From Pseudomonadota bacterium (GTDB lineage: Bacteria > Pseudomonadota > Gammaproteobacteria > Burkholderiales > Gallionellaceae): a stretch of 64,000 nt of DNA. Position 1 is the first letter of the stretch. Each line of letters begins with the position of its first letter. Shown in pieces: positions 1 through 8,864 of the stretch. The notes beneath the pieces are model-generated. The model saw only the letters and a list, made by a program, of their open reading frames with translations. It was not told the origin of the DNA and did not search any database. The stretch is from assembly GCA_021783995.1 (NCBI GenBank), contig JAJXTH010000007.1:1-64000 (forward strand), read 5' to 3'. The position numbers and the translations under genes are program-made.

Positions 1-1
1 C

Positions 2-2776
2 AACATAGCGGGCGGATGCTGCGGCACCTCGCCTGCGCACATCAAGGCCATCGCGGATGCGCTGAAGGATGTGCCTCCGCGCAAGCTGCCGGAAATAGAG
101 CGGCGCTGCAGGCTTTCCGGGCTCGAGCCCTTCAACATTGGTGAAGATACGCTGTTCGTCAATGTCGGCGAACGCGCCAACGTCACGGGCTCTGCAAAAT
201 TCAAGCGCCTGATCCTGGAAGGTCTGTACGACGAGGCGCTGGAGATCTGCAAACAGCAGGTAGAGACAGGCGCACAGGTCATCGACGTGAACATGGACGA
301 GGCAATGCTGGACGGGCAGGCCGCGATGGTGAAGTTTCTGAACCTGATCGCGTCAGAACCGGACATCGCCAAAGTGCCTCTGATGATAGATTCATCGAAG
401 TGGGAAATCATCGAGGCAGGCCTCAAATGTGCACAAGGCAAGTCCATCGTCAATTCGATTTCGCTCAAAGAGGGTGAGGAAAATTTCATCAAGTATGCCA
501 CGCTGGTGCACCGCTATGGCGCGGCCGCAGTGGTGATGGCTTTCGATGAGCAAGGGCAGGCGGACACCTTCCAGCGCAAGACCGAGATATGCCGCAGAAG
601 CTATGACATTCTCGTGAACAAGGTGGGCTTCCCGCCCGAGGACATCATTTTCGACCCCAACATCTTTGCGATCGCAACGGGGATAGAAGAGCACAACAAC
701 TATGCGGTCGACTTCATCGAGGCGACCCGCTGGATAAGAGAGAACCTGCCCTATGCGAAGGTCTCGGGCGGCGTATCCAACGTGTCTTTCTCCTTCCGCG
801 GCAACGAGCCTGTCAGGGAGGCGATACACACCGTGTTCCTGTACCACGCTATTCATGCCGGCATGAACATGGGCATCGTCAATGCAGGGCAGTTGGGCGT
901 GTTTGAAGAGATCCCGAAAGAGTTGCGCGACGCAGTGGAAGACGTGGTGCTGAATCGCCATCCCGATGCTGGAGAGAAGCTCGTCAAGATTGCCGAGACG
1001 GTAAAGGGCGGTGGTAAGGAACAGGTAGAGGATCTGGAATGGCGCAAGGGTACAGTGCAGGAGCGGCTGACTCACGCGCTAGTGCGCGGCATCACGACCT
1101 ACATCGTCGAGGATACGGAGGAAGCTCGTCTCGCGGCCAGATTCCCTGTTGAGGTGATCGAAGGTCCTCTGATGGCCGGCATGAACGTGGTTGGCGATCT
1201 TTTTGGCGCGGGCAAGATGTTCCTGCCGCAGGTCGTGAAATCCGCGCGCGTGATGAAGCAGGCTGTGGCGCATCTCGTGCCCTTCATCGAAGCCGAGAAG
1301 CTGCGTTCGGGCGACAGCAAGCCCAAGGGAAAGATCGTGATGGCGACGGTCAAGGGCGACGTGCACGACATAGGCAAGAACATCGTCACCGTGGTGCTGC
1401 AGTGCAACAACTTCGAAGTGGTCAACATGGGCGTGATGGTGCCCTGCCAGCAGATACTCGATACTGCGCGTGAACACAATGCCGACATCATAGGTCTTTC
1501 CGGGCTGATCACGCCGTCGCTGGAAGAAATGGCGCATGTCGCTAAGGAGATGGAGCGTCAGGGATTCAGGATACCGCTTCTGATCGGAGGAGCGACCACA
1601 TCGCGTGTTCATACCGCAGTGAAGATAGAGCCCAACTACCCATCCGGCAGTACGGTCTATGTCGTCGATGCTTCGCGCGCCGTGGGCGTATGCAGCAGCC
1701 TTCTGTCGGATGTGCAGCGCGATGAGTACGTCGCATCGGTCAGGACGGAATATGCAGAACTCAGAAAGCAGCATGAGGAGAGGCAGGGAAGAGCCGTCTA
1801 TGTCGCGCTTGAGGAGGCCAGAAGGCACAGATTCGAGACCGACTGGAAGAGCTATACGCCGCCCAAGCCCGCATTCATCGGCGTGAAAGAGCTTCGCGAT
1901 TATCCTCTTTCCGAAATTGCCGATTTCATAGACTGGACCCCTTTCTTCCAGTCATGGGAACTCGCAGGAAGATATCCGAAAATTCTGGATGACGAAGTGG
2001 TGGGTGTTGAAGCGACCAAGCTTTTTGCCGATGCGAAATCGATGTTGAAACGAATCATCGAGGAGAAGTGGCTTACCGCCAATGCGGTATTCGGACTTTT
2101 CCCGGCGAACACCGTAAATTCTGATGATATCGAAATCTATACGGGCGAGACGAGAAGCAAAGTCGCGATGATCTGGCACAACCTGCGCCAGCAGACCAAA
2201 AAGCCTCAGGACATTCCGAATTATTGCTTGGCCGATTTTATTGCGCCCAAGGAATCTGGCGTCGCAGACTATATAGGTGGGTTTGCGGTGACTGCGGGCA
2301 TAGGCATAGACGATCATGTGGCAGAGTTCGAAAAGAATAACGATGACTACAGCGCGATCATGTTGAAGGCGCTGGCAGATCGATTGGCCGAAGCATTCGC
2401 CGAGCTCTTGCACCAGCGTGTGCGGCGCGAATTCTGGGGCTATGCATCGGACGAGAATCTGAACAACGATGACCTGATCGCCGAAAAATATCGCGGAATA
2501 CGCCCGGCGCCCGGTTATCCAGCCTGTCCGGAACACACCGAAAAGGGTCCTTTGTTCGAACTGCTCGATGCACCGAACAAGGCGGGCATCAGCATCACCG
2601 AAAGCTTTGCGATGCTGCCCACCGCGGCGGTCAGCGGCTTCTACCTTGCGCATCCGAAGTCGCAGTATTTCGCGACAGGAAAGATAGAGAAAGACCAGGT
2701 TGCAAGCTATGCCGGGCGCAAGGGCTGGGACATCGAAACGGCCGAGCGCTGGCTGGCTCCGGTGCTGAGCTATTAG
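2..2776 (+). CDS. metH: Methionine synthase, cobalamin-dependent (5' end outside the window)
   Basis: Transfers the methyl group of 5-methyltetrahydrofolate to homocysteine through methylcobalamin, in the cytoplasm. The frame is open from the first complete codon at base 2. The first residues contain [11 protein letters not shown], the C-terminal zinc-cysteine motif of the homocysteine-binding domain, so the GTG at 71 is not the true start and the gene runs in from upstream. Counting from base 71, there follow a pterin-binding domain ([10 protein letters not shown], about residues 25-290), a cobalamin cap, the B12 Rossmann domain with GDVHDIGKN (about residue 429; its His is the lower cobalt ligand), and the AdoMet reactivation domain with RPAPGYP near residue 810. 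The C-terminal modules are complete. The continuous frame argues against the split two-gene metH of some bacteria. Any B12 riboswitch would lie outside the window. Confidence 0.96.
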   Translation, partial: NIAGGCCGTSPAHIKAIADALKDVPPRKLPEIERRCRLSGLEPFNIGEDTLFVNVGERANVTGSAKFKRLILEGLYDEALEICKQQVETGAQVIDVNMDEAMLDGQAAMVKFLNLIASEPDIAKVPLMIDSSKWEIIEAGLKCAQGKSIVNSISLKEGEENFIKYATLVHRYGAAAVVMAFDEQGQADTFQRKTEICRRSYDILVNKVGFPPEDIIFDPNIFAIATGIEEHNNYAVDFIEATRWIRENLPYAKVSGGVSNVSFSFRGNEPVREAIHTVFLYHAIHAGMNMGIVNAGQLGVFEEIPKELRDAVEDVVLNRHPDAGEKLVKIAETVKGGGKEQVEDLEWRKGTVQERLTHALVRGITTYIVEDTEEARLAARFPVEVIEGPLMAGMNVVGDLFGAGKMFLPQVVKSARVMKQAVAHLVPFIEAEKLRSGDSKPKGKIVMATVKGDVHDIGKNIVTVVLQCNNFEVVNMGVMVPCQQILDTAREHNADIIGLSGLITPSLEEMAHVAKEMERQGFRIPLLIGGATTSRVHTAVKIEPNYPSGSTVYVVDASRAVGVCSSLLSDVQRDEYVASVRTEYAELRKQHEERQGRAVYVALEEARRHRFETDWKSYTPPKPAFIGVKELRDYPLSEIADFIDWTPFFQSWELAGRYPKILDDEVVGVEATKLFADAKSMLKRIIEEKWLTANAVFGLFPANTVNSDDIEIYTGETRSKVAMIWHNLRQQTKKPQDIPNYCLADFIAPKESGVADYIGGFAVTAGIGIDDHVAEFEKNNDDYSAIMLKALADRLAEAFAELLHQRVRREFWGYASDENLNNDDLIAEKYRGIRPAPGYPACPEHTEKGPLFELLDAPNKAGISITESFAMLPTAAVSGFYLAHPKSQYFATGKIEKDQVASYAGRKGWDIETAERWLAPVLSY

Positions 2777-2835
2777 GGAATATGAATGCGTTTAAATATT
2801 GATAAACAAATAACCTGTTAATTCTGGAAGAACTT

Positions 2836-3522
2836 ATGACTACCCTCATCAAAACCGACACCAAACTAGGCGAAGGCGCAGAAGCCCAAGCCGGACAGAC
2901 CGTCATCGTGCACTACACAGGCTGGCTGTATGACGAAGCAGCCCCAGAGAACAAGGGGCAGAAATTCGACAGCTCGCTCGACCGCAACGAGCCTTTCGAT
3001 TTCCCGCTGGGCGGCGGGCGCGTGATCCGCGGCTGGGACGAGGGGGTGGCGGGCATGAAGGAAGGCGGGCAACGCACGCTCATGATTCCACCCGAGATGG
3101 GTTATGGCCCACGCGGTGCGGGTGGTGTGATTCCACCGAATTCGACGCTGGTGTTCGACGTGAAGCTTCTGAAGGTCATCAGGACAGACATCATCGACAC
3201 CAAGCTGGGCGAAGGTGATGAAGCGCAGGAAGGCCAACATGTGACCGTGCATTACACAGGCTGGCTCTTCGACAAGAATGCGCCGGAGAATAAAGGCACG
3301 AAGTTCGACAGTTCTCGCGACCGCAGCGAGCCGTTCGAATTCCCGCTGGGTCAGGGGCAGGTCATCAGCGGCTGGGACATCGGCGTGCAGGGAATGAAGG
3401 TGGGCGGATGCCGCACGCTGGTGATCCCGCCAGAGATGGGCTATGGCAGGCGGGGTGCGGGCGGCGTGATTCCCTCGAATGCAGTGCTTGTGTTCGAGGT
3501 TGAACTTCTGGGTGTTAACTGA
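2836..3522 (+). CDS. Tandem-domain FKBP-type peptidyl-prolyl isomerase
   Basis: Predicted to catalyse cis-trans isomerisation of peptidyl-proline bonds. The 228-residue product consists of two complete FKBP domains back to back, about residues 1-113 and 114-228. Each carries the signatures VHYTGWL, KFDSS, a GW-D-G-V-GMK segment, IPPEMGYG and GAGGVIP. There is no signal peptide, so a cytoplasmic location is likely, unlike the lipoprotein paralogue that follows. The start has a GGAAGAA ribosome site. The gap after metH (2777-2835) is AT-rich and probably holds the promoter, but I see no clean hexamer pair. Most bacterial FKBPs have one catalytic domain, so the fusion is unusual and looks like an internal duplication. 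Confidence 0.93.
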   Translation: MTTLIKTDTKLGEGAEAQAGQTVIVHYTGWLYDEAAPENKGQKFDSSLDRNEPFDFPLGGGRVIRGWDEGVAGMKEGGQRTLMIPPEMGYGPRGAGGVIPPNSTLVFDVKLLKVIRTDIIDTKLGEGDEAQEGQHVTVHYTGWLFDKNAPENKGTKFDSSRDRSEPFEFPLGQGQVISGWDIGVQGMKVGGCRTLVIPPEMGYGRRGAGGVIPSNAVLVFEVELLGVN

Positions 3523-3561
3523 ATGAACGATGCCGGCAAAAGAATCAAGAGAGGAGATCGA

Positions 3562-4020
3562 ATGAAAAACCGTATTATTATTTTTCCGCTGATGGCGGCA
3601 CTTGCCATTTTTTCAACCGCCGCTTGTTCCAGGCAGGCCTCAGCGCCTCCGGAGAAAATCGAAAAGAGCGATGTGGTCGATCTGATCAAGACCGACGTGA
3701 AACTGGGAACTGGCGCTGAAGCCACACCTGGACACAACGTGAAGGTTCACTACACGGGCTGGCTGTACGACGCAAAAACGCCAGACCACAAGGGGCAGAA
3801 ATTCGACAGTTCGCGCGATCGCGGAGAGCCCTTCGAATTTTCTCTGGGTGCCGGCCATGTGATCAAGGGCTGGGACGTGGGTGTGGCAGGCATGAAGGTG
3901 GGCGGACAACGCACTCTGATCATACCGCCTGATATGGGCTATGGCGCGAGCGGTGCAGGCGGCGTGATCCCGCCCAATGCGACGCTGGTGTTCGACGTGG
4001 AACTTCTGGGTGTAAACTAG
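3562..4020 (+). CDS. FKBP-type peptidyl-prolyl isomerase, predicted lipoprotein
   Basis: A single FKBP domain behind a lipoprotein-type signal sequence. The start ATG at 3562 is chosen over one at 3523 because it follows a GAGGAG ribosome site and begins directly with MKNR, a hydrophobic run and a lipobox-like TAAC; Thr at -3 is less common but tolerated. The mature protein would be anchored in the envelope with its FKBP domain in the periplasm. Domain signatures match the preceding gene ([34 protein letters not shown]). Only about 40 bases separate it from the tandem FKBP gene, so the two are probably co-transcribed and arose by duplication. Confidence 0.92.
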   Translation: MKNRIIIFPLMAALAIFSTAACSRQASAPPEKIEKSDVVDLIKTDVKLGTGAEATPGHNVKVHYTGWLYDAKTPDHKGQKFDSSRDRGEPFEFSLGAGHVIKGWDVGVAGMKVGGQRTLIIPPDMGYGASGAGGVIPPNATLVFDVELLGVN

Positions 4021-4026
4021 ACTTCC

Positions 4027-4046
4027 GGGCGCGTCGAGTCGCGCCC
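4027..4046 (+). terminator. GC hairpin between FKBP and the oxidoreductase operon
   Basis: GGGCGCG and CGCGCCC form a perfect 7-bp stem with a 6-base loop, starting 6 bases after the FKBP stop. No T-run follows, so it is not a classical intrinsic terminator. It may be a Rho-assisted end, a processing site, or a stabilising 3' structure. Confidence 0.35.
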
Positions 4047-4067
4047 AGATTACTGCTGGGAGGATGC

Positions 4068-4634
4068 ATGTTCCAGATCCGGGTTCATGGTCGCGGCGGG
4101 CAGGGGGTGGTGACTGCGGCCGAAATGCTTTCCATCGCAGCCTTTGAAGAAGGCCGCCATGCGCAGGCTTTTCCGAGCTTCGGTTCGGAGCGCACCGGAG
4201 CGCCTGTCGTGGCGTTCTGCCGCATATCGGACCGCGAGATCAGGTCGCGTGAGCCCATCGTGGAGGCGGATGCCGTGATCATCCAGGATCCCACGCTGTT
4301 GCATCAGGTCCCGGTGTTTGCGGGCTTAAAGCCTGACGGCTATGTTCTGATCAATTCGCAACACAAGATCGGGGAACTGGGCATAGACGAATTTGCCGCT
4401 TCGCGCAGGGTAGAGCGCTTCTGTTCGCTGCCGGCCACAGAGCTTGGAGTCAGGCATATCGGGCGTCCCATTCCCAACATGCCGCTGCTTGCCGGGTTCG
4501 CAGCGCTTTCCGGCGTCATCAGACTGGAGTCGGTGATAAGCGCGATCAATTCAAGGTTCAAGGGCCAGGTGGCAAGCGGTAACATTTCAGCCGCGGAAGA
4601 AGCCTATCGCCTGGTGAAGGAGGCTTCATGCTAA
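4068..4634 (+). CDS. porG: 2-oxoacid:acceptor oxidoreductase, gamma subunit
   Basis: Gamma subunit (POR/KOR gamma domain) of a pyruvate/2-oxoisovalerate:ferredoxin oxidoreductase, a thiamine diphosphate enzyme that reversibly splits a 2-oxoacid into acyl-CoA and CO2. The 188 residues begin with IRVHGRGGQGVVTAAE, the usual gamma signature, and include FGSERTGAPV. A GGGAGG ribosome site precedes the ATG. It is the first gene of the operon and its end overlaps porA by 7 bases, implying coupled translation and subunit balance. The substrate cannot be fixed from sequence alone; pyruvate is the most likely. Confidence 0.93.
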   Translation: MFQIRVHGRGGQGVVTAAEMLSIAAFEEGRHAQAFPSFGSERTGAPVVAFCRISDREIRSREPIVEADAVIIQDPTLLHQVPVFAGLKPDGYVLINSQHKIGELGIDEFAASRRVERFCSLPATELGVRHIGRPIPNMPLLAGFAALSGVIRLESVISAINSRFKGQVASGNISAAEEAYRLVKEASC

Positions 4635-5881
4635 AACAGATAGAAGGCTCAAAGGCGGTCGCCGAGGCAGTCTCGCTTTGCCGTCCTGAAGTGATCTGCG
4701 CCTATCCCATCTCGCCGCAGACGCACATCGTCGAGGCGCTGGGCGAGATGGTCAAGTCGGGAAGGCTTGCTCCCTGCGAGTACATCAACGTGGAGAGCGA
4801 GTTCGCCGCGATGTCCGTTTCCATAGGTGCGTCAGCCGCCGGTGCTCGAGCCTACACCGCGACCGCATCCCAGGGGTTGCTGTTCATGACGGAGGCCGTA
4901 TACAACGCGTCCGGGCTGGGTCTGCCCATCGTGATGACGGTTGCAAACCGAGCGATAGGTGCGCCGATCAACATCTGGAACGACCATTCGGACTCGCTCT
5001 CGCAGCGCGACTCGGGCTGGATGCAGTTGTTCGCGGAAAACAACCAGGAGGCGGTCGATCTGCATATACAGGCATTCCGCCTGGCAGAGGAGCTTTCCAT
5101 GCCCATCATGGTGTGCATGGATGGCTATATCCTGACTCACGCCTTCGAGCGTGTGGACATTCCCGTGCAGGAACAGGTGGATGCCTATCTTCCGTCATTC
5201 GAGCCGCGCCAGGTGCTCGATCCTTCGGAACCCATCTCCATCGGTGCGATGGTGGGGCCCGAGGCATTCATGGAAGTGAAATATCTTGCGCATGCCAAAC
5301 AGCTGCAGGCAATTGAGAGAATACCGCAGCTCGCTTCCGAATTCAGAAACATCTTCGGGCGCGACAGCGGCGGGCTGGTGCGCACCTATCGGGCTGATGA
5401 CGCCGAGACCATGGTCGTTGCGATGGGGTCGGTGATCGGCACCATCAAGGATACGGTGGACGAGATGCGCGATGAGGGGCACAGGATAGGTGTGCTTACC
5501 ATCGTCAGCTACCGCCCCTTTCCGCTGGAACAGGTGAGAGGCGCGCTCCTGCATTGCAGGCGTTTTCTCGTACTGGAAAAGAGCCTCGCGGTCGGCATGG
5601 GCGGAATCCTTGCGACCGATGTGCGCATGGCCGTCACAGGTGCAGGTCTCAAGGGATACACGGCCATCGCGGGATTGGGCGGACGGCCCATCTTCAAATC
5701 CCAGCTGCACCAGCTTTTTCGCCAGGCTGAAAAGGATGAATTGCCGCCAGTGACCTTTCTCGACCTCGACCGGGATGCGGTCAACAGGCAATTGGAAAGG
5801 GAACGTCAGACGCGACGCTCGGGCCCTGTCGCCGAAAACATGCTGCACGACAAGGGCATCGTGTCGGCAAAGTTTGGTTGA
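4628..5881 (+). CDS. porA: 2-oxoacid:acceptor oxidoreductase, alpha subunit
   Basis: Alpha subunit, 417 residues. The N-terminal pyrimidine-binding domain carries AYPISPQTHIVE, and the 110-140 region contains GAPINIWNDHSDSLSQRDSGW, typical of PorA and involved in substrate and cofactor binding. The C-terminal domain II segment contains VVAMGSVIGTIKD. It pairs with the beta subunit to form the thiamine diphosphate active site. The start overlaps the end of porG and the next gene follows after 9 bases. Length and order (gamma, alpha, beta) fit the multi-subunit pyruvate/ketoisovalerate class and not the single-chain PFOR of clostridia or nifJ. Confidence 0.94.
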   Translation: MLKQIEGSKAVAEAVSLCRPEVICAYPISPQTHIVEALGEMVKSGRLAPCEYINVESEFAAMSVSIGASAAGARAYTATASQGLLFMTEAVYNASGLGLPIVMTVANRAIGAPINIWNDHSDSLSQRDSGWMQLFAENNQEAVDLHIQAFRLAEELSMPIMVCMDGYILTHAFERVDIPVQEQVDAYLPSFEPRQVLDPSEPISIGAMVGPEAFMEVKYLAHAKQLQAIERIPQLASEFRNIFGRDSGGLVRTYRADDAETMVVAMGSVIGTIKDTVDEMRDEGHRIGVLTIVSYRPFPLEQVRGALLHCRRFLVLEKSLAVGMGGILATDVRMAVTGAGLKGYTAIAGLGGRPIFKSQLHQLFRQAEKDELPPVTFLDLDRDAVNRQLERERQTRRSGPVAENMLHDKGIVSAKFG

Positions 5882-5890
5882 GGAAATGTC

Positions 5891-6892
5891 ATGGGATTTC
5901 AGACGATCAAGTTCTACCAGACAGGCACCTATACCGTCGGCAACCGCCTCTTGTTGCCAGATCAGCGCAGCGTGCAGGCGGGGGAGTCGCGCAGCAACTC
6001 GATCAATTCGGGACACAGGGCGTGCCAGGGTTGCGGAGAGGCTTTGGGCGCGCGATATGCGATCGATGCGGCGATGGCTGAGAGCGACAATCGCCTGATC
6101 GCGGTCAATGCCACTGGCTGCCTTGAAGTTTTCTCGACACCCTATCCCGAGTCTTCATGGCAGGTGCCGTGGATACACTCGGTGTTCGGCAATGCGCCTG
6201 CAGTCGCAACGGGAATCGCGGCTGCGATGAAGGTAAAGGGAAAGAAAGATGTGAGGGTGGTTGCGCAGGGAGGTGACGGTGGAACGACCGACATAGGCTT
6301 TGGTTGCCTCTCGGGCATGTTCGAGCGCAACGACGATGTGCTCTACATCTGTTACGACAACGAGGCCTACATGAACACCGGCGTGCAGCGCTCGAGTGCG
6401 ACACCTCCTGCAGCGCGCACAGCGACCACCATGCCGGTAGGGCCTGAGCCTGGCAACCCCTTCGGACAGGGAAAGAACCTGCCCGAGATCGCGATGGCCC
6501 ACGGCATACCGTATGTGGCCACGGCGACGGTCGCGGACCTGCGCGATCTTGAATACAAGGTGAAGAAAGCGATGAAGATGCACGGCGCGCGCTACATCCA
6601 TCTCTTTGTGCCATGCCCGCTGGGCTGGGGAACGGCGTCAAGCGACACCATACGCATCGCGCGTCTTGCGAAGGAGTCAGGCCTCTTTCCGGTATTCGAG
6701 GCGGAGCATGGGGAAATCACGGGCGTACTCAAGATACGCCGCAAGGTCGGGGTCGAGGAATATCTCATGCCGCAGAAGCGCTTCGCGCATCTTTTCGGTA
6801 GCCATTCTCACCCCGAGATGGTGATCCGCATTCAGGAGATCGCGGATCGGAATATTCGGAAATACGGTCTGCTGGATGAGGAGGCCGCATGA
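5891..6892 (+). CDS. porB: 2-oxoacid:acceptor oxidoreductase, beta subunit (TPP-binding)
   Basis: Beta subunit, 333 residues, binding thiamine diphosphate and one [4Fe-4S] cluster. Visible motifs are GHRACQGCGEALGAR (two cluster cysteines), the thiamine diphosphate/Mg signature GDGGTTDIG at about residues 118-126 with NEAYMNTG about 30 residues on, and a later Cys in HLFVPCPLGW that could be a further cluster ligand. The ATPPAART segment is similar to pyruvate-type enzymes. The 3' end overlaps the flavoprotein gene by 4 bases (ATGA). Confidence 0.94.
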   Translation: MGFQTIKFYQTGTYTVGNRLLLPDQRSVQAGESRSNSINSGHRACQGCGEALGARYAIDAAMAESDNRLIAVNATGCLEVFSTPYPESSWQVPWIHSVFGNAPAVATGIAAAMKVKGKKDVRVVAQGGDGGTTDIGFGCLSGMFERNDDVLYICYDNEAYMNTGVQRSSATPPAARTATTMPVGPEPGNPFGQGKNLPEIAMAHGIPYVATATVADLRDLEYKVKKAMKMHGARYIHLFVPCPLGWGTASSDTIRIARLAKESGLFPVFEAEHGEITGVLKIRRKVGVEEYLMPQKRFAHLFGSHSHPEMVIRIQEIADRNIRKYGLLDEEAA

Positions 6893-8508
6893 TCAAACCC
6901 TACGCGATCACGCTGAAGCCGGGCACTTCCCTTTCCAATCTGACTGGCACCTGGCGCACGGAGCGTCCCGTATACCTCGATCGTCTGCCTCCCTGCAACA
7001 ACGCTTGCCCTGCCGGCGAAAACGTCCAGGGCTGGCTTTATCACGCAGAATCGGGAGACTACGAGCAGGCGTGGCGGGTGCTCGTGGAAGAAAATCCCTT
7101 TCCTGCGGTGATGGGGCGCGTTTGTTATCACCCCTGCGAAGGTCAGTGCAACCGCGGAAAGCTGGACAGTCCGGTGGGCATCAATTCGGTCGAGCGTTTC
7201 CTGGGAGACGAGGCGATCAGGCGTGGCTGGAAATTTTCTCTGCCTCCGGATTCATCTGGAAAGAAAGTCCTGGTCGTAGGCGCGGGACCCTCCGGCTTGT
7301 CTGCGGCCTATCACTTGGCGCGCATGGGACATGAAGTCGAGATACAGGAAGCGGGTCCAATGGCCGGTGGCATGATGCGCTTCGGCATACCAAAATACCG
7401 TCTTCCCCGCGATGTACTGGATGCAGAGGTGCAGCGCATCGTCGATCTAGGCGTCCGGCTCAGGCTCAATTCCAGGGTCGATAACATCGCGCAGGGCATG
7501 CAGAACTTCGATGCAGCCTTTCTCGCAGTCGGCGCGCATATCGCGAAGCGCGCCTTCATCCCGGCAGGAGATGCAACTCATGTCGTCGACGCTGTGTCTT
7601 TGCTGCGCTCGATGGAGGGAGAAGAAAAACCGATGCTGGGCCGACGCGTGGTGGTTTATGGCGGAGGCAACACCGCGATAGATGTTGCGCGCACCGCAAG
7701 GCGCCTGGGGGCTACCGACGCGATCATCGTGTACCGGAGAACACGCGAAAAGATGTCCGCGCATGATTTCGAAATCGAGGAGGCGCTGCAGGAAGGCGTG
7801 ATGATCAAGTGGCTTTCCGCAATCAGGCAGGCCGGTGAAGGGCAGCTCACCGTCGAGAAGATGGTGCTGGACGACAAGGGCATGCCGGTGCCGACGGGAG
7901 AGTTCGAGACCATGGAAGCGGACTCTCTGGTCCTGGCGCTGGGGCAGGATGTGGACTTGTCTCTGCTCGAAGGCGTCCCCGATCTCGAAATCAAAAACGG
8001 TGTCGTGCAGGTGTCCGCCAGCATGATGACGGGATATCCAGGGCTTTTTGCAGGCGGGGACATGGTGCCGTCCGAACGCAACGTCACGGTGGCGGTAGGA
8101 CATGGAAAGAAGGCCGCGCGCCACATCGATGCCTATCTTCGCGGCACTTCATATGAGCCGCATTCTAAGCACGAGCTCGCGGATTATGAGAAGCTCAACA
8201 CGTGGTATTACTCGGATGCGGACAAGACGGTGCGGCCCATGCTGGACATCATCCGCCGCCAGACCAGTTTCGACGAAGTCCAGGGAGGACTCGATGAAAC
8301 CACTGCGCTTTTCGAGGCGAGGCGCTGTCTGTCTTGCGGAAACTGTTTCGAATGCGATAATTGCTATGGCGTGTGCCCCGACAATGCAGTGATCAAACTG
8401 GGGCCGGGCAAGCGCTTCAAGTTCAATTACGACTACTGCAAGGGATGCGGTCTGTGTGCGGCGGAATGCCCGTGCGGCGCAATCAAGATGGTGCCTGAGG
8501 AAATTTGA
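6889..8508 (+). CDS. GltD-like NAD(P)H flavoprotein with C-terminal 2x[4Fe-4S] domain
   Basis: A 539-residue fusion. The N-terminus is the cysteine-rich Fer4_20 domain of glutamate synthase small subunits (CNNACPAGENV, CYHPCEGQCNRG). Next comes an FAD site (VVGAGPSGLSAA, about residues 127-138), an NAD(P)H site (VYGGGNTAIDVART), and the ATG-type sequence LFAGGDMV. The last 60 residues form an 8-cysteine bacterial ferredoxin domain (CLSCGNCFECDNC, CKGCGLCAAECP). It takes the place of the small PorD ferredoxin subunit and probably passes electrons between the PorGAB core and NAD(P). It is unlikely to be glutamate synthase: no gltB is present and it is translationally coupled to porB. Confidence 0.9.
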   Translation: MIKPYAITLKPGTSLSNLTGTWRTERPVYLDRLPPCNNACPAGENVQGWLYHAESGDYEQAWRVLVEENPFPAVMGRVCYHPCEGQCNRGKLDSPVGINSVERFLGDEAIRRGWKFSLPPDSSGKKVLVVGAGPSGLSAAYHLARMGHEVEIQEAGPMAGGMMRFGIPKYRLPRDVLDAEVQRIVDLGVRLRLNSRVDNIAQGMQNFDAAFLAVGAHIAKRAFIPAGDATHVVDAVSLLRSMEGEEKPMLGRRVVVYGGGNTAIDVARTARRLGATDAIIVYRRTREKMSAHDFEIEEALQEGVMIKWLSAIRQAGEGQLTVEKMVLDDKGMPVPTGEFETMEADSLVLALGQDVDLSLLEGVPDLEIKNGVVQVSASMMTGYPGLFAGGDMVPSERNVTVAVGHGKKAARHIDAYLRGTSYEPHSKHELADYEKLNTWYYSDADKTVRPMLDIIRRQTSFDEVQGGLDETTALFEARRCLSCGNCFECDNCYGVCPDNAVIKLGPGKRFKFNYDYCKGCGLCAAECPCGAIKMVPEEI

Positions 8509-8861
8509 TGGGAATGATATCGCAGCCGCTTCTGGTGACGGTCCTGATGCTCGCCGTCTCCAACCTTTTCATGACTTTTGCATGGTACGGGCATCTCAAG
8601 AACATGGCTTCATCCCCCTGGTATATCGCAGCACTGGCAAGTTGGGGCATCGCGCTTTTCGAATACCTGATCCAGGTTCCTGCTAACCGCATCGGCTACA
8701 CTCATTTGAGTCTCGGCCAGCTGAAGATACTGCAGGAGGTCATCACGCTTTCCGTGTTCGTGCCTTTCTCCGTGATTTACATGAACCAACCCATGAAATG
8801 GGATTATCTCTATGCCGGCCTTTGCATGATGGGCGCGGTGTACTTCATTTTCAGAGCCTGA
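8508..8861 (+). CDS. DUF486 (DMT-type) small membrane protein
   Basis: A 117-residue, very hydrophobic protein with four predicted membrane helices and the family-typical segments TFAWYGHLK and FEYLIQVPANRIGY. DUF486 proteins resemble half of a drug/metabolite transporter; the function is unknown. The ATG at 8508 overlaps the TGA of the flavoprotein gene by one base, and the next gene (mpl) starts 3 bases after its stop, so it is probably co-expressed with the oxidoreductase operon. Whether that reflects a shared role is unclear. Confidence 0.85.
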   Translation: MGMISQPLLVTVLMLAVSNLFMTFAWYGHLKNMASSPWYIAALASWGIALFEYLIQVPANRIGYTHLSLGQLKILQEVITLSVFVPFSVIYMNQPMKWDYLYAGLCMMGAVYFIFRA

Positions 8862-8864
8862 TCG

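Noticed and set aside
392-1075. Long antisense open frame within metH
   Set aside because: Lies wholly inside metH in the opposite direction, with no ribosome site or recognisable motifs; typical of GC-rich coding DNA.
6889-8508. Glutamate synthase small subunit (gltD)
   Set aside because: The N-terminal domains match GltD, but the C-terminal ferredoxin domain, coupling to porB and absence of gltB point to an oxidoreductase partner.
8508-8861. DUF486 gene as a multidrug EmrE-type exporter
   Set aside because: Four helices are similar, but the conserved membrane Glu of SMR proteins is not evident, so a drug-export name is not supported.
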